Source: Zopfochytrium polystomum (lineage: Eukaryota > Chytridiomycota > Chytridiomycetes > Chytridiales > Chytridiaceae). From it: a DNA stretch of 64,000 nucleotides. Each line of letters opens with the position of its first letter. Position 1 is the first letter of the stretch. The stretch covers positions 62,001-126,000 of the forward strand of contig JAIVFJ010000002.1 in the NCBI GenBank assembly GCA_025765615.1, in the 5' to 3' direction. Shown here one piece after another: positions 33,626-46,092 of the stretch. The notes beneath the pieces are model-generated. The model did no database searches and had not been told where the DNA came from. It worked only from the letters and a program-made list of their open reading frames with translations. The position numbers were made by a program, and so were the translations under genes.

Positions 33626-34608
33626 CTAGTACGAAAGGCCAAGCTCTGCCTCAATTCTGCGTGTTGCTGCGAGTTTGTCAGCGAACAGCTCTCGTTCAAA
33701 CCCCGCATTCGCCTCAATCTCAGCCTTAAACAATTCGTCCGCCGCATTGATAATAGTTCCCTGCCTCAACAGGTCAATTTGAAAGGTATACTTCTGCAAT
33801 TCGAAGAAGGAGACCATGTTAATTAAAGGCACAATTGGCTACAATATCGATGCTTAACTGCTTCACGCTCAAGCCGAAGTTCCTCTTCGGCTTGCCTCGC
33901 CTTGATTTCGGCCATTGCTCGCGTGTCCAATGGATAGATCGGAACAGAGGCATGGCTTCGTTTACTCGAGTGGAGATCATCGCCTTCGACACGTCCGCTG
34001 GAAAGGCGTCGGCCTTCGATCCAACTGCTGGTGCCAGGAGTCGACGATGAAGCACTGTACCGCCGCGAGTCCTCTGATAATTTGTCTAGTGGAATCCTGT
34101 ATCATCGATTAGGCGGCATATTTCGAACTGAGAACGAGCTCACCTGCGGTGATTCACTTCCATTTCGCGCAGTTTTTCCCGCTGCTTCTGCGCCTCTTCT
34201 CTTTGTTTTTCTTTTAACTTCTCTTCGGCAATCTTTTGGAAGTCAGCAATGTTGCCAAACCAGAGAAGAGCTCTCACCAAGTCTAGTCGACGTTTCTGCT
34301 CGAAGCCGGCAACAATGTCAAAAATGTCCACAGAGGCCACTTTCTTCTTAGGGACTTGCTGCGGTGCACGGCTTGAAGTTGTTTTCGCAGCGGCCGACTT
34401 ATTGCTTGGAAGGACCACATTCGGCGTTGACGCTTTGGAGCTCGCACTGGACGAAGGTTGGGTTTGGGGGACCGAGGTTGTTGAAGATTTATCCCCAATC
34501 TGAGGGCTGATTTGTTTTGGGATGGTCTGCTCGATGGCAGAAGTTCTGCCGAAGGATTGTGAGGATGCTTCTGGTGTGCTGATGTGATGGACTTGGTTCT
34601 CGTTGTCG
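33626..34608 (-). CDS. Hypothetical charged coiled-coil protein, 5' end unresolved
   Basis: I do not recognise a family. Reading back from 34608 the protein has a Ser/Thr/Gln-rich N-terminus (SSTTSVPQTQPSSSASSKAS), a basic PKKK stretch, then VDIFDIVAGFEQKRRLDLVRALLWFGNIADFQKIAEEKLKEKQREE, a strongly charged helix. A GATACAG acceptor joins RRIPLDKLSEDSRRYSA, and a GTTAAG intron joins LEREA to KYTFQIDLLRQGTIINAADEL. It ends with GFERELFADKLAATRRIEAELGLSY. The helical, Lys/Glu/Arg-rich layout would suit a cytoskeletal or axonemal protein, and CFAP58 nearby makes that attractive, but this is a guess. The start exon upstream of GGCAG at 34609 could not be fixed. Confidence 0.6.
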
Positions 34609-34888
34609 CTGCCTAATTGGCACGAGAAAGCATTGAATTAAAACAGTAGCCATCAGGATACAGGATAAGAAACTGGAGCGAGAGCAGGTAGTGCCATATT
34701 ATTTATTGAGCCTAACGCCCAGAGGACCAACGCACCAGCAGTCGCTGTCCGCGAACATCCTAGCCTATTACTAACAAACCCAATCGCATTTACACATTGA
34801 AAGGAGGGGAAGGGAAGGTGGGAGAAGAGAAAGGGTTCAAAGGGCGGAGAGAGCACTCATCGTGTTGGGGTGGAAAGGGAGGCAACGA
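34609..34888. other. Intergenic interval or unresolved 5' exon
   Basis: Contains several minus-strand ATGs (for example MALPALAPV and MFADSD) but none splices in phase to the coiled-coil gene. Otherwise nothing is recognised. Confidence 0.3.
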
Positions 34889-37660
34889 TCAGTCGCTATC
34901 GCTACCTGAGTCAGAGTCTGACGACTCGCTTCCGCTACTCGAAAGATCTCGAGCCGTAGCGACTGGCATAGAATATTAAAAACAATCTCAGATCTGAATG
35001 ACGAACTCACCAGAACCACTTCTGGACTTGGCTTTTGCCTCCTCTTTCCTTGATGATGTGCTTGGTGGAGCGACTGCTTTCGATTTCGCCGGTTTCGTCG
35101 TGGCATCGTGAACAAACTGATATAATCGGAAAAGAGTAACCCGATCAAGGGAGTCGATGTCCAGTTCAATTTCTTCCTGACCGGCCGCCTCCTGAAAAAC
35201 GTTGGTCAGAAACGCCATACAATAAAAAGGTCGGAAACTAACTGTGTCCAAATTTGGTAGCCCACTTCGAATAATCTGATACACGCTCTCCAGCTTGTCG
35301 GGATCCAAGTCGCCGATCTTCTCGCTCAACTCTTGCTTCTCGGCGTATGTAATATCGCGCACCGTTTCCACCGGCGTTGATGAAGGTGATGGCTTCACAT
35401 GGGCAGAAGATTTGTGCCGTTCGGCGTTGTGCTTGTCCGACTTATCCTGCTTGTCGCGCTTCGACTTGGACTTCGACTTCATCGAAGTCCTATCCTTCTC
35501 TCTTTCGCGCTCCCGCTCGCGTTCTCTTTCTTTTTCTTTGGACTTCGCCTTCTTCCTCATCTCCTTCTTGAAGGATTTCCTGTCGCGATCCTTCTCCCGC
35601 TCACGCTCCTTCTCCTTCTTCTTCTTTTTGCGCAAGAGCTGGCTAACTTTGTGTTTCATGTTCATAATCGTGAGAATTTTGTTGATGTCTGAAGACAACG
35701 GTAAGCTACGCCAGTTAAGAAATATTATCTTTACCAATCTCACTTTCCGAATCTTCGTCGGAATCATCCGAATCCGATTCGTCTTCGCTCACGGCAGTTG
35801 CAATAGTAGGGGGCTGCCCAGACGGGGGGACAGCCAATGGAGGCGGTGCGACGGTTGGTGTGGGAGGTTTTGCTGGAAGCAAAGAAGGCGCAGGAGATGC
35901 AACGTGCTTTGGCGGTTTTGGCTTCGACGGCGCTGCGACAACTGGTCGTTTCTTCCATCTTTCCTCAAAAATACTTTCGACTCGTCGGCAGAGTTCACAA
36001 ACATCCGAGTCTGGCGCGTTGAATGTATAGCAGTTACGGAAGATGAGACGAGCGTCCAACAGGAATTCTTCGCCGCTAGCGTAGGCGCTTGCTTCCAGTT
36101 TCTTCAAGACGGTGCCGAAGTCCATTGGGTTCTTAATTATCAGGGGATAAGTTGGAATGTTGAGCTTGATGGGATCGACAGGGACGAGGAAAGGATAGCT
36201 AATCGCGAAGTGTTTCGACTTTATCTCCCGAACGAGAGAAACAGCGAACTTCAGATCTGACAACGCCTGCTTGGACAGATTCTTCTTTGGGACGGGAGAG
36301 ATGATAGGAAGATCACGTGAGGGTGCGTGGGTGTCCCGCTTCGGTCGATGGATCTCGGATGATGAGGGTACCTTTTCACAGATTCAGTGTTCTGTAGTTA
36401 GAGGTGCAAGAAAAGTCGCACACCTTTTTTTTGGTTTGGGCTAAACCTTCCGCCTGCGAGCCCAAAAGAGTCGTTAGCTCGTTGGTTTCAATCGGGAACA
36501 GTCGTACCGTGTGGGGTAGGTTCTTCATTTGGTTATTGAAGTATTGCTCCAGCTTCTGGGCCATTTTGCCCACAAAAGACTCGCGTCCATTGAACAAGTA
36601 GCAGTTGCTGAACATGAGATTGAGATCATCCATGAACTCGCTTTGTTTCCTGTAGACGTTCGAGTTCAATTTCTGCTGGATTGTTGAAATGTCCATAGGC
36701 TTCTTTATCACGTCGAAGTAGGTTGGAATACCGAGCTTGACTGGGTCGACAGGTTGAAGGAAAGGCGGCGCGTCCTTCAATCTCTTGGAATTCTTCAAGA
36801 CTTTATCGCAGAATCGCAACTGAGTGATGTCGAGATCTGTTTGTTCCATCACCTGGGTACAACTCTCAGATCAAAATAACGGAGTTCAAAATTCTCACCT
36901 CCTCGTCGTAGTCGGACGAGTGCGGACGATCGTAATGCGGACTGGCGGCTGAGGGAGGTCCCGTAGGCTCTAAAGAATCCGAGTCCATACGGTGATCACG
37001 GTGTGATATGGTCGCCTCTGCGTTCAAAGCAACAGTCTTGCCTTCGGGGCCGTTGGTTGTCAGGGGTTCGGGCTGTGTGGGCGAACCACCGGTCCTACTT
37101 TGAGGCGACGGCTCAACACTAATGCCGTCCGCACCGGTACAGGCCGAAGACTGGGGTTTCAGTTCAGTTGTCGCTGCCTCATCGGACACCCTCTGCCGCT
37201 TCGCGTCGAGAACGTCGCTTGGGCTGCGAGATGCAGTGGGGAGAAATAAAGCGTGAGTCAAACGGTGGCCAGCCAAGCTTGTGAATAGTCAAGTCGAAAT
37301 AATGTGGGAATAGGTGAAATGGTTTTTATTCCGTTCGACCGAATGACATAGAAGTACATCTCCTGACTGAGTCGAAAAACAAATTGGTTCCAAAAGGACT
37401 GCCGAATGCGACGAATGCGGATAGCAGGGCAGGCAGAATTGGTGCAGGCAAAAAAAAAAAAAACGAAGGGAAAGGAGCAAAGGCGACAATTACCTGGCAC
37501 CATTTGCATCAGGACTAGCGTCGTGCAGCATCGCGTCTGCCCCACGCTTTCTGTCCACGTACTCTGACTGCTGGTGCCCATTATTTTGAATATGTGGCGA
37601 TTCTGTGTGGCTGGAGGAGTTGTTTTGTTGCCCATCTTCAACCACATCCACACTCATCAT
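34889..37660 (-). CDS. BDF1: BET-family double-bromodomain protein (Bdf1-like)
   Basis: BET proteins bind acetylated histones and recruit TFIID or elongation factors. Bromodomain 1 lies in 36376-36852 (LQPVDPVKLGIPTYFDVIKKPMDIST, MFSNCYLFNGRE) and bromodomain 2 in 35900-36263 (LVPVDPIKLNIPTYPLIIKNPMDFGTV, FRNCYTFNAPDSDV). The acetyl-lysine-binding Asn is present in both (NCYLFN, NCYTFN). An acidic serine block and a Lys/Glu/Arg stretch follow, then the extraterminal NET domain (TYAEKQELSEKIGDLDPDKLESVYQIIR). The last exon, ARDLSSSGSESSDSDSGSDSD, is the acidic Ser-rich SEED-type end. Using it requires the splice GSG|VATARD; otherwise the protein stops at 34988. The start at 37660 (the first of two adjacent ATGs) opens a Gln/Asn/His-rich N-terminus with an RKR cluster. 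The second intron contains a long T tract. Confidence 0.94.
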
Positions 37661-38904
37661 CGTTGGATAAGACAAGGCAGCACTGGTGGACAAGTCCGGC
37701 TGGTCGTGACAAGGTGGGTGGCGGCGGGTGGAGCTGATCGTGTCACGTGTCCGATAGAGAATTGAAATTTGAGGGAAATTTGAGAGAAAAAATATTTCGA
37801 CAATTGGAAAGAGGACGAATTGGGTGTGGATGGAATGACAAGGGCCAGGGAGGAGGGGCGAACGGCGGCTATTTATACGGATTTCTGGGACGGGAGGAAA
37901 AAAAAGAAAACCCAGAAAAAGAAGGCCAATTCTGGCAAAAAAAAAAAAAAAAAAATGAGGAAAAGAAAGGAAGGGAAGAAACAAATAGCAATAAAACAAG
38001 TGGAACTTTTTCCAACAATTTTTTCTCCTTCGCAGTTTCGGCGAACAACATCTGTCGCTGGGCCAGTGGCGTACTCATCCAAGAAGTCACGTGAGAAGCA
38101 GCTGTCAAGTTGATTGTTTGCAACCAACGTTCGATGATCGCACAGTCGCCCACCTTGTCAAGGTCGAGCTTGCGAAAACGCATCGATTAGTGGACCAAGG
38201 ATTCAACGATAACACATGAGGATCGAAGGTAGAAATCGTTAGAACGACGTTGTGGGGCGGACATTCGAAGCAGAAGCGCAGTGTTAAAGATGGAACTGCA
38301 CAGTTTAGTAAGAAAATTGCATCAGTTGGCCGACTATTGTACATTTGAGAGGCTGGTTTAGAAAGGCGGGTTCTCCGTTTATATCTCGAGTTAAGGCGGT
38401 CGAAAGCACGATCTAGTTGGTCAGTCATTGCAGCAACCATCAGGTGGCGTGAGCTGGCAGGGGCTTTTGCGGGATCTCGTGAGTTCTGTTGTGATCGGCG
38501 CCCCAGTTGCTTGGCTTCCAGCAAGCTCCGATGTTCTTGTCGCAGCCGCCTTTTTTTTCGAATTGTGAAAAATTTTGCAAATTAAATATATGCGTTGTCG
38601 CTCGTCATATATTATTTCTGAATGGACCTCTACTGCAATCGTTCGCTTACCCAATGGGAAGAACTCTTTTTGATTGTCGTTTCTTTACACCTTCCTTTTT
38701 GTTTTGCGGATAGCGAATGGCCGGGGTTGGGAGCAAGTCTGTATTTAATTGCACATTTGCAACCACATGTGCACTCCGGCAACAGATCCTCTCTACACTT
38801 CGTTTTCATTTTTTGATATTGTTTTTTCTTGGACTTATGGCTTGGCTTAAACAGTATGGATTGCATTTATGTATTGAATTGTGCATATCAAAATAAGAAG
38901 AGGT
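37661..38904. other. Intergenic interval with poly(A) tract and weak minus-strand coding signal
   Basis: A 19-nt A run sits at 37937-37955. On the minus strand two overlapping frames, 38105-38524 (MTDQLDRAFDRLNSRYKRR internal) and 37869-38183 (KLDLDKVGDCAIIERWLQTINLTAA), look somewhat protein-like and could be exons of one small gene. No family is recognised and no convincing splice pair was found. They may equally be the BDF1 5' leader. Confidence 0.3.
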
Positions 38905-41797
38905 TCACGAATAGTTTGGCCCGTTGTACTTCGAAGCATCGACCCAATTGCTTTGATCCGACGTCATAAATGGCGCCATTCGCTCTATGGTCGGTTGCTG
39001 AACCGCATAAATTTCAGCGTAAGGAGAGCGCATGACGGTCGCTGGCACAGCCGCCGGTCCTGCAGTGCCAATCACAGGGAGTTGCGCGGCACTCGTATGA
39101 ACGCGCGGTCGACGAATGCAACACACCAAACCCAGCAAAACGAAGCAAAGAGCTACTCCTGCGACAATAGCGATTGGAAGGATCAGCGAAGATGCACTGA
39201 CTGGTTCTGAACAGCGACCATTCCGGCATTGACCCGAGTTTCCGCACGGAGTCCCATCTACGAACGTTCCCGGAAGCTGAACGCATTGGCCGTTGGTCGC
39301 CAGGCAGATCTTGAGGCAACCTGGATCTGAAGGGCAAATAGTAGTTGTATTGTATCCTCGAGTGCCGGTATTGTCAACGCATTGAACGCCTCTCGATGTG
39401 CACTGTCCAGAAAGACAGACAAGTCCATCCCCGCATGATTGCTGATCGGGAAGACGAGTATCGACTGGGCAAGTCGAGTTTACACCATCACAAGTTTCCG
39501 CAGGATCACAGGGGCCAAGAGACGCACGGCAAATGGCTGTCCTCGGCTATTGAGGGCATTAATAAAAAGAACACTTGACTCTCCAATTCACCTTTGGCTG
39601 ACAGTTTGAGCAGCAGTCATCGTTCTTGTCGCTACATACAGCGCCAGACTTCAGTCTACAAGTTGTGCCATCACAGCAAGGGTCGGAAGCGCAGGTATCT
39701 GAGTCACCGCAGTCGCATTGCTCGGATCCCTTTTCACGTTTGTTAGACAGCATCGGTGGAGAAGCAAAACGCACCTCACGCACTCCGTTTCCGCAAATAT
39801 TCTCTGTAATAGCAGTCAAAGCTCCTGGTGGCTTGAGACAAGAATTCCTGTCAGTCGAAGTCAAGCTTTGGCAGATCTGCGCACAATTGAGTAGGTTCAA
39901 TTGATCCCTCAGTATGTACAACGTGTCAATTTTATCCACAGAGCATCTTACGTCGTGAATACTGCAGGCGCTGAAGTTCGAGGAGACTGCATTATCTGTT
40001 GGATGCATGAGATAGCGTCCCTGGCAATCACATGACGGACTACAGGCACAACATGACGATGAACCGTTGCTGGTTTCACAAGTTTCCGCAGTGCAGTCAT
40101 GAATAGCTCCGAAATTGTGCCCGATTTCGTGAGCCACAACCTTCCATTCGGTTGGAACAATGCTAGACACTGCAGTCCCAGAGACGTAATTCCCTCCTCC
40201 ATTCGCTAATCAGCGTGGTCAGTTAAGATTATATGCTCATTACCCACCCGACGAAGGATTTGAGACTGAAGTTAAACAAGTGGTTTGAAGCCAAGCGATA
40301 CCGACTGCAGTTTCGCTGGCACATCCCGACATTAGGTGCCAAAGTCCAGCATTATCTGTTTGACTGTCTTGTTTTCTCCCTCGCCAAAGGGAAAAGTCGC
40401 TATGTTCTTCTTCCGTCATTACTCGTTTCATTTACAGCAAAACAAGGTCTCACCTCAGCCTCTGACCAATGGAATAATTGGTGCTGCAAGGTTGATTCCA
40501 GGTTTTCAGTGGATCTGTGCCGTTCCAACAAGTCGATTCCAAGTGAACCTTGATAAGGGCCAGACCGACGTTGAAGCTTGACTCGAATGTTGCGCTAGCT
40601 TGATTGAAGTTCGACAGAATTTTACGAAGAGCACCTTCAGTTCCTCCATAATTCGCTACATAGCGGCAATCGGCAGCCGCACCCATAAACATATACTGCT
40701 TTGTTGTACCGCAAGCGATATCTCGCCTTCTCAGGCCATTCCTGTCCTGCATGTCGCTTCGATCAATCCTTGCTGCAGCCCTTGCATTATGGGGATTGTT
40801 GGCATCGAATCCACAAAGAGAGCCAGAGGAAGATGTCTCAGAAGAAGCCCTTCGACGATTGCGGAGGTCCGTTCCGCACAATGTCTGGCGCTCGTGACCA
40901 GACGTACAAGTTCGCTCACTCAGCCGAAGCAAATCTTCATCAGAATCGGCGTACAGTATCATCGATGAGGCTTGCGCTGAATGTGGGCGGGAGAACGGAG
41001 ACGCAACTGCTGTATCCATCTGCACAGAGTTAACGAGCCGCCCTGGCATCGAAGATTATTTCACCCCTCACCCTAAACCGGCTTGCCTTTTTGTAATTCT
41101 CAATAGTCTGAACGTGATAGATGTTTCCACCAAGGGAAAGCATGCCTTCAAAAGCCAAATCCTGTGTATGCCAGTCAGAATCGGCGAAAATGCTTTCGGC
41201 AAGTTTTAACTTGCCTGGGACGGGTCCAAGCTCCAACGCCCACTGTGAGTACTGTCGGAATTGAAAGTCACACGAGCCCATCCACTCTCATCAGCTATCA
41301 CCGTCCCCTCGTAGGTTCTCCCATAAAGAGACGATGTAAGCGCATGCGAAGCGGGCTTGCCGTCGATTTCGATTGATAAGCCCTTTGGAACTATGAGATC
41401 CTCTTTTTCCTTGATCACAATTTCAAACGTTTTGTTCAGGGCCTGAGAGGGAAATGTAAACGCCGTAAACGCCAAACAGAATGATCGGTAGGCAGATGGA
41501 TCTAACCCTAAATGACAATAATCGAAGCGATGCGTCGAAATCGAGGCCTCTGTTGCCATCTTTGCGCCCGGTCTGGAAGTCTCTGGGGAACGCCGGTTCA
41601 AAGCGATGTGACACAAACGCATCGGTTGAGGGCCAGAAGCCAGCGGCAGCCGACGGATTTGCAGATTCGAACACACGATGAGGGGAAGTCAGACGGAGAT
41701 CCTCAATGAAGGAGTAAGAGCTGATTCTCGGGGCGAGGCCGCTCCCATGAGCGTGAGCGTTGTCGTGGTGGAGGAGCGGCATTGAAGATTCGTCCAA
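38905..41797 (-). CDS. ADAM-type transmembrane metalloprotease with disintegrin and EGF-like Cys-rich regions
   Basis: Order of domains: an ADAM prodomain-like region (LNKTFEIVIKEKEDLIVPKGLS, YGRTYEGTVIADESGWARV), then a metzincin catalytic domain (ADCRYVANYGG, ASATFESSFNVGLALI, CASETAVGIAWL). The zinc site is VAHEIGHNFGAIHDC, followed by MHP as the Met-turn region. A disintegrin domain comes next (ICGNGVREV...GSEQCDCG...DPCCDGTTCRLK), then more Cys-rich sequence (CDPAETCDGVNSTCP, GQCRNGRCSEP). A single membrane span (LPIAIVAGVALCFVLLGLVCC) precedes a 75-residue cytosolic tail. All three zinc histidines and the ADAM Asp are present. Fungal ADAMs are known from filamentous and zoosporic fungi; substrates are mostly unknown. 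The 5' end lacks an obvious signal peptide, so an upstream exon is likely. A weak candidate, MKTLPAALALRATST, lies at about 42145-42100. Confidence 0.88.
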
Positions 41798-43573
41798 TGG
41801 TGCAGTGGCGGCACTGCTGGCTTTCTTTTATCTTCAGTGCGGTGTCTGTGGCTTGGTCAGACAAGGAGACAACTGACGCGGTCGTGGCTTTGTTGGAACA
41901 GAATCTTCGTCAGCGCCAAATCGCGGCTCGACTCGCTCTTGTCGGCTCGTGGCCTCCGCAACTACCTTTGCCCCGCCGATTCGTTTTGAGCTTTTTTTTC
42001 TCAAGGCAGGTCTGAACATCCAGCAAAGCAGCCAGTCCAACTGGCACAAACAAAATCTTTGAACTCCTGCCGCCGTGGAGGTGGCCCGCAGACTAAGGGC
42101 CGCCGTGGAGGTGGCCCGCAGAGCAAGGGCCGCCGGCAAGGTTTTCATCATTGTCACGGACGCCGCCGGACAGGACTGAATCGGGAAATGCGTACCCGAG
42201 TTCTGGACGAGCGTGACGGGGCGGAAAACCATCGGCTGGAGGACCCCGACGCCCGCGAGACTGATTCTGTTACATATTTTTAGAGAGTAGCGGGACGAAA
42301 ACCGCAGCGTGGCAACTGGTTCGCAAGCTGTGGGAGTGCGTTTACAACCGTCGCGCTCCATTTCAACTTGCATTCATTATTAATGGGAGGAAGATGACGG
42401 ACCCTAATAGTGCGTAGGCCGCAATGTGGACCGGGATGTTCACAGTCAGCCACAAGCGCGCCATGAGGTTGCTTCTGGATTATTTAAGATGGAAAACCAC
42501 AACCGTCGCTCACCCAAACGTGGGCAAACGTCTTTCTGTGTGGATCATACTTTGAGTCGGGAAGCTTTCAACCCAGTGCTAACAGTAAAGGATGCTTCAT
42601 AACAATCACGAGTTATTCTGGTGGATGAGCTTGATCTCTTTATCACAAAATCATCTTAATCTGTGTTGCAATCGCCAATACCACGGACCTGCCCATGCGC
42701 ATATTTTCCCGCAAACCAATAGGCGCATGGGGCGATCAGGGGTTCTTCCAATGCCTTGACTGGTAACCATCATCGAGTCACGTCTTGCGGGAACTAGTAA
42801 TAGTTGCATCCTGAGGCTGTCGAATTCTCCGCGAGGAAAGTGGCAGGGTTGTCGGGAGAATTTAGAAGAGTGCCCTTTTCTTAGAGGTTTGCCCTTTCTG
42901 CCGACCTCGCCAAGAGTAGGAGCGGTGGTAGTTACGAAAAGCATCAAGGCGCGCAGTGCGGATGCACTGAGAGCAAGGAAGGATTTCTCAGTTGTACGAA
43001 GCACAGCACGATATTTTCGGTTTGACTACTCGCCCATGCCAGCTGAACGTCAGCAGAGGATTCGAATGGTTGTGGTGGGAGTCTGACATTCTTCTTTTCC
43101 GTTGGAGGTGGCATTAACAAATAAACAATGCAATTTATTCGTTCACTTTGAGGTTGTCGAACTTGAACCCAATTGACAGCGTCCCTGTTATCCAACCAAT
43201 GCTTGTGAAGGGAAAGGGGGTTCGGTTCTGTGTCTTCCTCCTCGGCAAAACCCGTTTGTCTGTTTCGTTTGTGCTCTCTCATCTTTATTTGGCAAAGAAA
43301 TCATCTTGACAATTCTGGCAAATCCCCCCATAATGCACGCGCTTCCCCCATGAACGAAGACAGGAAGATAACTGCCCAGGACTCTTATCGGGCCAACGGA
43401 CGGAACCAGACCGCGATTGATCTGATTACTCCGGTCTCTCCTCGGCCGAACTCCTCACTTAAAGGATTCTGCGGATCACAGGCATATCTTCCCACTCCAG
43501 CTCCTGATTATCACTGCCGAAGGCGATAAGGATGAGAAAGGCGGCGGATGCAGGAGACAAGCCCCTTAATTAA
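41798..43573. other. Gene-poor interval between ADAM and the first amine oxidase
   Basis: No conserved gene is seen. Weak open frames occur on the plus strand (41782-42015, hydrophobic start; 42059-42283, RGGGPQ-rich) and the minus strand (42651-43004). A 30-bp tandem repeat lies at 42071-42130. The rest shows no domain, RNA gene or transposon signal. Confidence 0.4.
42071..42130 (+). repeat. 30-bp tandem duplication, open in frames on both strands
   Basis: Two adjacent 30-bp units (CGCCGTGGAGGTGGCCCGCA plus ten more bases) differ at two positions. On the plus strand they read RRGGGPQ(T/S)KG twice; on the minus strand AAL(A/S)LRATST twice, inside a frame that could be a signal peptide for the ADAM gene. 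Confidence 0.7.
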
Positions 43574-43582
43574 TATAAATAG
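43574..43582 (+). promoter_or_regulatory. TATA box of the first copper amine oxidase gene
   Basis: TATAAATAG lies 35-43 bp upstream of the start codon at 43617, a good match to a TATA element. It is the clearest core-promoter element in the window and suggests strong regulated expression. Confidence 0.6.
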
Positions 43583-43616
43583 AAGGTGAGGGCGCTCACG
43601 GTTGATCAGCGAAAAA

Positions 43617-46092
43617 ATGCCGTCCCTCAAGTCCATTCTGGTAGCCGTCGTCGCTGCCTCCGCCACGTTGAGTCGGGTGGACGGAAGGCCTTCGTCCCCC
43701 TTTCAGAAGAGCTCTGCGCTTGCACGTCGCTCCGAGTCCTCTGTGGCCACCTGCGCAGACCCTGTTGCCGTAACAACTACAGCGCCGTACAAGAACGTTT
43801 GGAGTAAGCGCTAAGCTCAACAATCAGGCTATGGCTTGACTCAATCTAACTTCCACGTTTGAACAAATACTCTCACCCTTCCTCATAGCCGACCTCAGCA
43901 AGGAAGAGTCCGATGGAGTGATCGGCTTTCTGTTCGCCTCGGCCCTTGGGTTCAACCTTACAGCCTACGAGAATGCAACGCTCAGCGACAACTACATCCA
44001 CTCCATTGATCTTCTCCGACCCAGCAAGGCTGACGCGCTTGCCTACTACAGCGGCAGCTCCGCCACGCCACCGACGCGCTACGCAAAGGTCATTATCAAC
44101 CATTTTGGACTCAAGGATCCAGTCTTCAAAATGTACAAAGTCGGTCCAGTTCCCGTTACCAACAAGACCACCATCACTCCATTGACGGAAATCTATAAGG
44201 CCGATCCCACGCGCTCCATTAACTGCGGACCCTGGGATGACCCTCTTTCGACGGCGCAAGACGTTGTCGTCGCAAAAGTCATGACCTCGATTGCTGACAT
44301 CACGGAGGATCTCCTCGGATATTCCTACTACGGTGCTGATGACGAAAGGAGCACGCTCTCGTACGAGACAACTGCGCCGCTTGGCCGTGACGGAAAAGAC
44401 CGGTATGGGTGGTCGTTCTTCTTGGTTCCGGGTCAGGCATACACAATCATGCCGGTCGGCCTCCAAGTCGCGTTTGACTTTGCCGGGAACGACCCAAACA
44501 AGTTTTCCTTCAAGGTTCTGTGGTACAATGGTCAGACGTGGACCTCTCTCGATGCGTTCCGCTCTGATTGGAAGAACGGCAAAATTGTCCGTGGCGCGAA
44601 AGTGAGTAACGACACGGCCTGGACGAGCACTGGAAAGCAAGGTGGCCCCACCCCTTCGCTGGACAGTAAGAAGGGTCCTGTCGGAGTTTCCCCGAGTGGA
44701 GCTCGCTACTCAGTTGACACCACCAACCGCTTTGTGTCCTGGAACGACTGGACCTTCTACATTGCAACTGATGGACCTCGCGGCGTTGCCCTTTTCAACA
44801 TCGAATACTCTGGCGAGCGCATCGTTTACGAAATTGGGTTGCAGGAGGCCATCGCCCAATACGCCGGCAACAATCCTGCGCAGCTTAGCACGGTGTACCT
44901 TGACTCGTACTACGGTTTTGGTCGGTTACTCTTCCAACTTGTTGAAGGCTACGACGTGCCTTACGGCGCAACTTTCCTCGAGTCGTGGACCAACTACGAC
45001 GGCAAGACATACATCCATCCAAACTCCATTGCCATTTTTGAAATGGACACCGCTCGCCCCATTTCTCGTCACCTCGACGGCTGGTACGGAAACTACAACA
45101 AAGTGGCGTCGACCAAGGACCCAGTCCTGGTTGTCCGCTCCATTGCCACCATCGGCAACTACGACTATATTATCGACTACATGTTCCACTTCGACGGCAC
45201 CATCGAATATCAGATCTCAGCGTCTGGATACCTCCAGGCCAGCTACTACACCGACGCCGAGGCCGACAAGGGATTCCGGATCCACGACGTGCTTCACGGC
45301 TCGATGCACGACCACGTCATGCATATCAAGGTCGACTTGGACGTTGCCGGCGACACGGCAAACTCGCTGGAGAAGATCGACATTGTACAGATGGACGCAA
45401 ACATCCCAGAATCATGGTTCCCTTCCTCCCGCCGCGTCGGCACCACCCCCAACACCATGGGCATCAAGCGAAGCTACATCCCCACTGAGTCGGCTCTGTC
45501 GTGGCCTGACAACGGACAGGGAATGTTCATTGCGTCCAACAAAAACAAGAAGAACAAGTGGGGTGAGCCTCGTGGATACCGCATTGCCGCGAACGGTGTG
45601 ACCCAGACCATCACCAGCAAGTCGCAGTGGCTGACGAACGGTGCAAAGTGGGCCAAGATGGACTTGGCGGTGACAGTCCGCAAGGACTCGGAGCCCTACT
45701 CTTCCGATGAGTTCAACCAAGAATCCAACAACAAACCGCTCGTCAACTTTGAAGACTTTTTCGATGGCGAGTCGGTTGACGGTGCCGACATTGTTGCGTG
45801 GGTCACCCTCGGCATGCACCACGTCCCCAACACCCAGGATATTCCAAACACCCTTGCCCACACGGCCCACACCTCGCTTATCTTGACGCCATTCAACTAC
45901 TTCGACTTTGAGCAGACCCGTCGCTCGGACCAAATTATCGAGATTGACTCAGTCGAGGGTGTCATCAACCAGACTGAATGGTCTCCGTTGCCCACGTGTT
46001 TCGTGAACCTCACCTCGTACGAGGTAACTGATCCGTACACTGGCTTTGAGGAGTACCACAACGTCTTGGTCAAAGGTCCGCACAAGGGATGA
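43617..46092 (+). CDS. Secreted copper amine oxidase, copy A
   Basis: Two exons (43617-43803, 43889-46092) encode 796 residues. A signal peptide (MPSLKSILVAVVAASATLSRVDG) directs secretion. Copper amine oxidases use Cu(II) and topaquinone made from their own Tyr to oxidise primary amines to aldehydes, ammonia and H2O2. The cofactor motif is IGNYDYIIDY, with the topaquinone precursor at Tyr 487. The catalytic Asp lies in TVYLDSYYGFG. The copper histidines are the HDH pair in HGSMHDHVMHIKVDLDVAG and a third in LGMHHVPNTQDIPN. The length is normal. Two further family members (one dead) and a 3' remnant lie within 10 kb. The intron (85 nt) sits after NVW, at the same place as in copy B, so the copies arose by duplication. 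An AATAAA is present near 46301. Confidence 0.94.

Noticed and set aside
41782..42015. Plus-strand small secreted protein (WLSFIFSAVSVAWS start)
   Set aside because: No supporting splice, no family, and it overlaps the likely ADAM 5' region on the other strand.
44642..45601. Plus-strand 319-codon Thr/Pro/Arg-rich frame
   Set aside because: Out-of-frame shadow of copper amine oxidase copy A.
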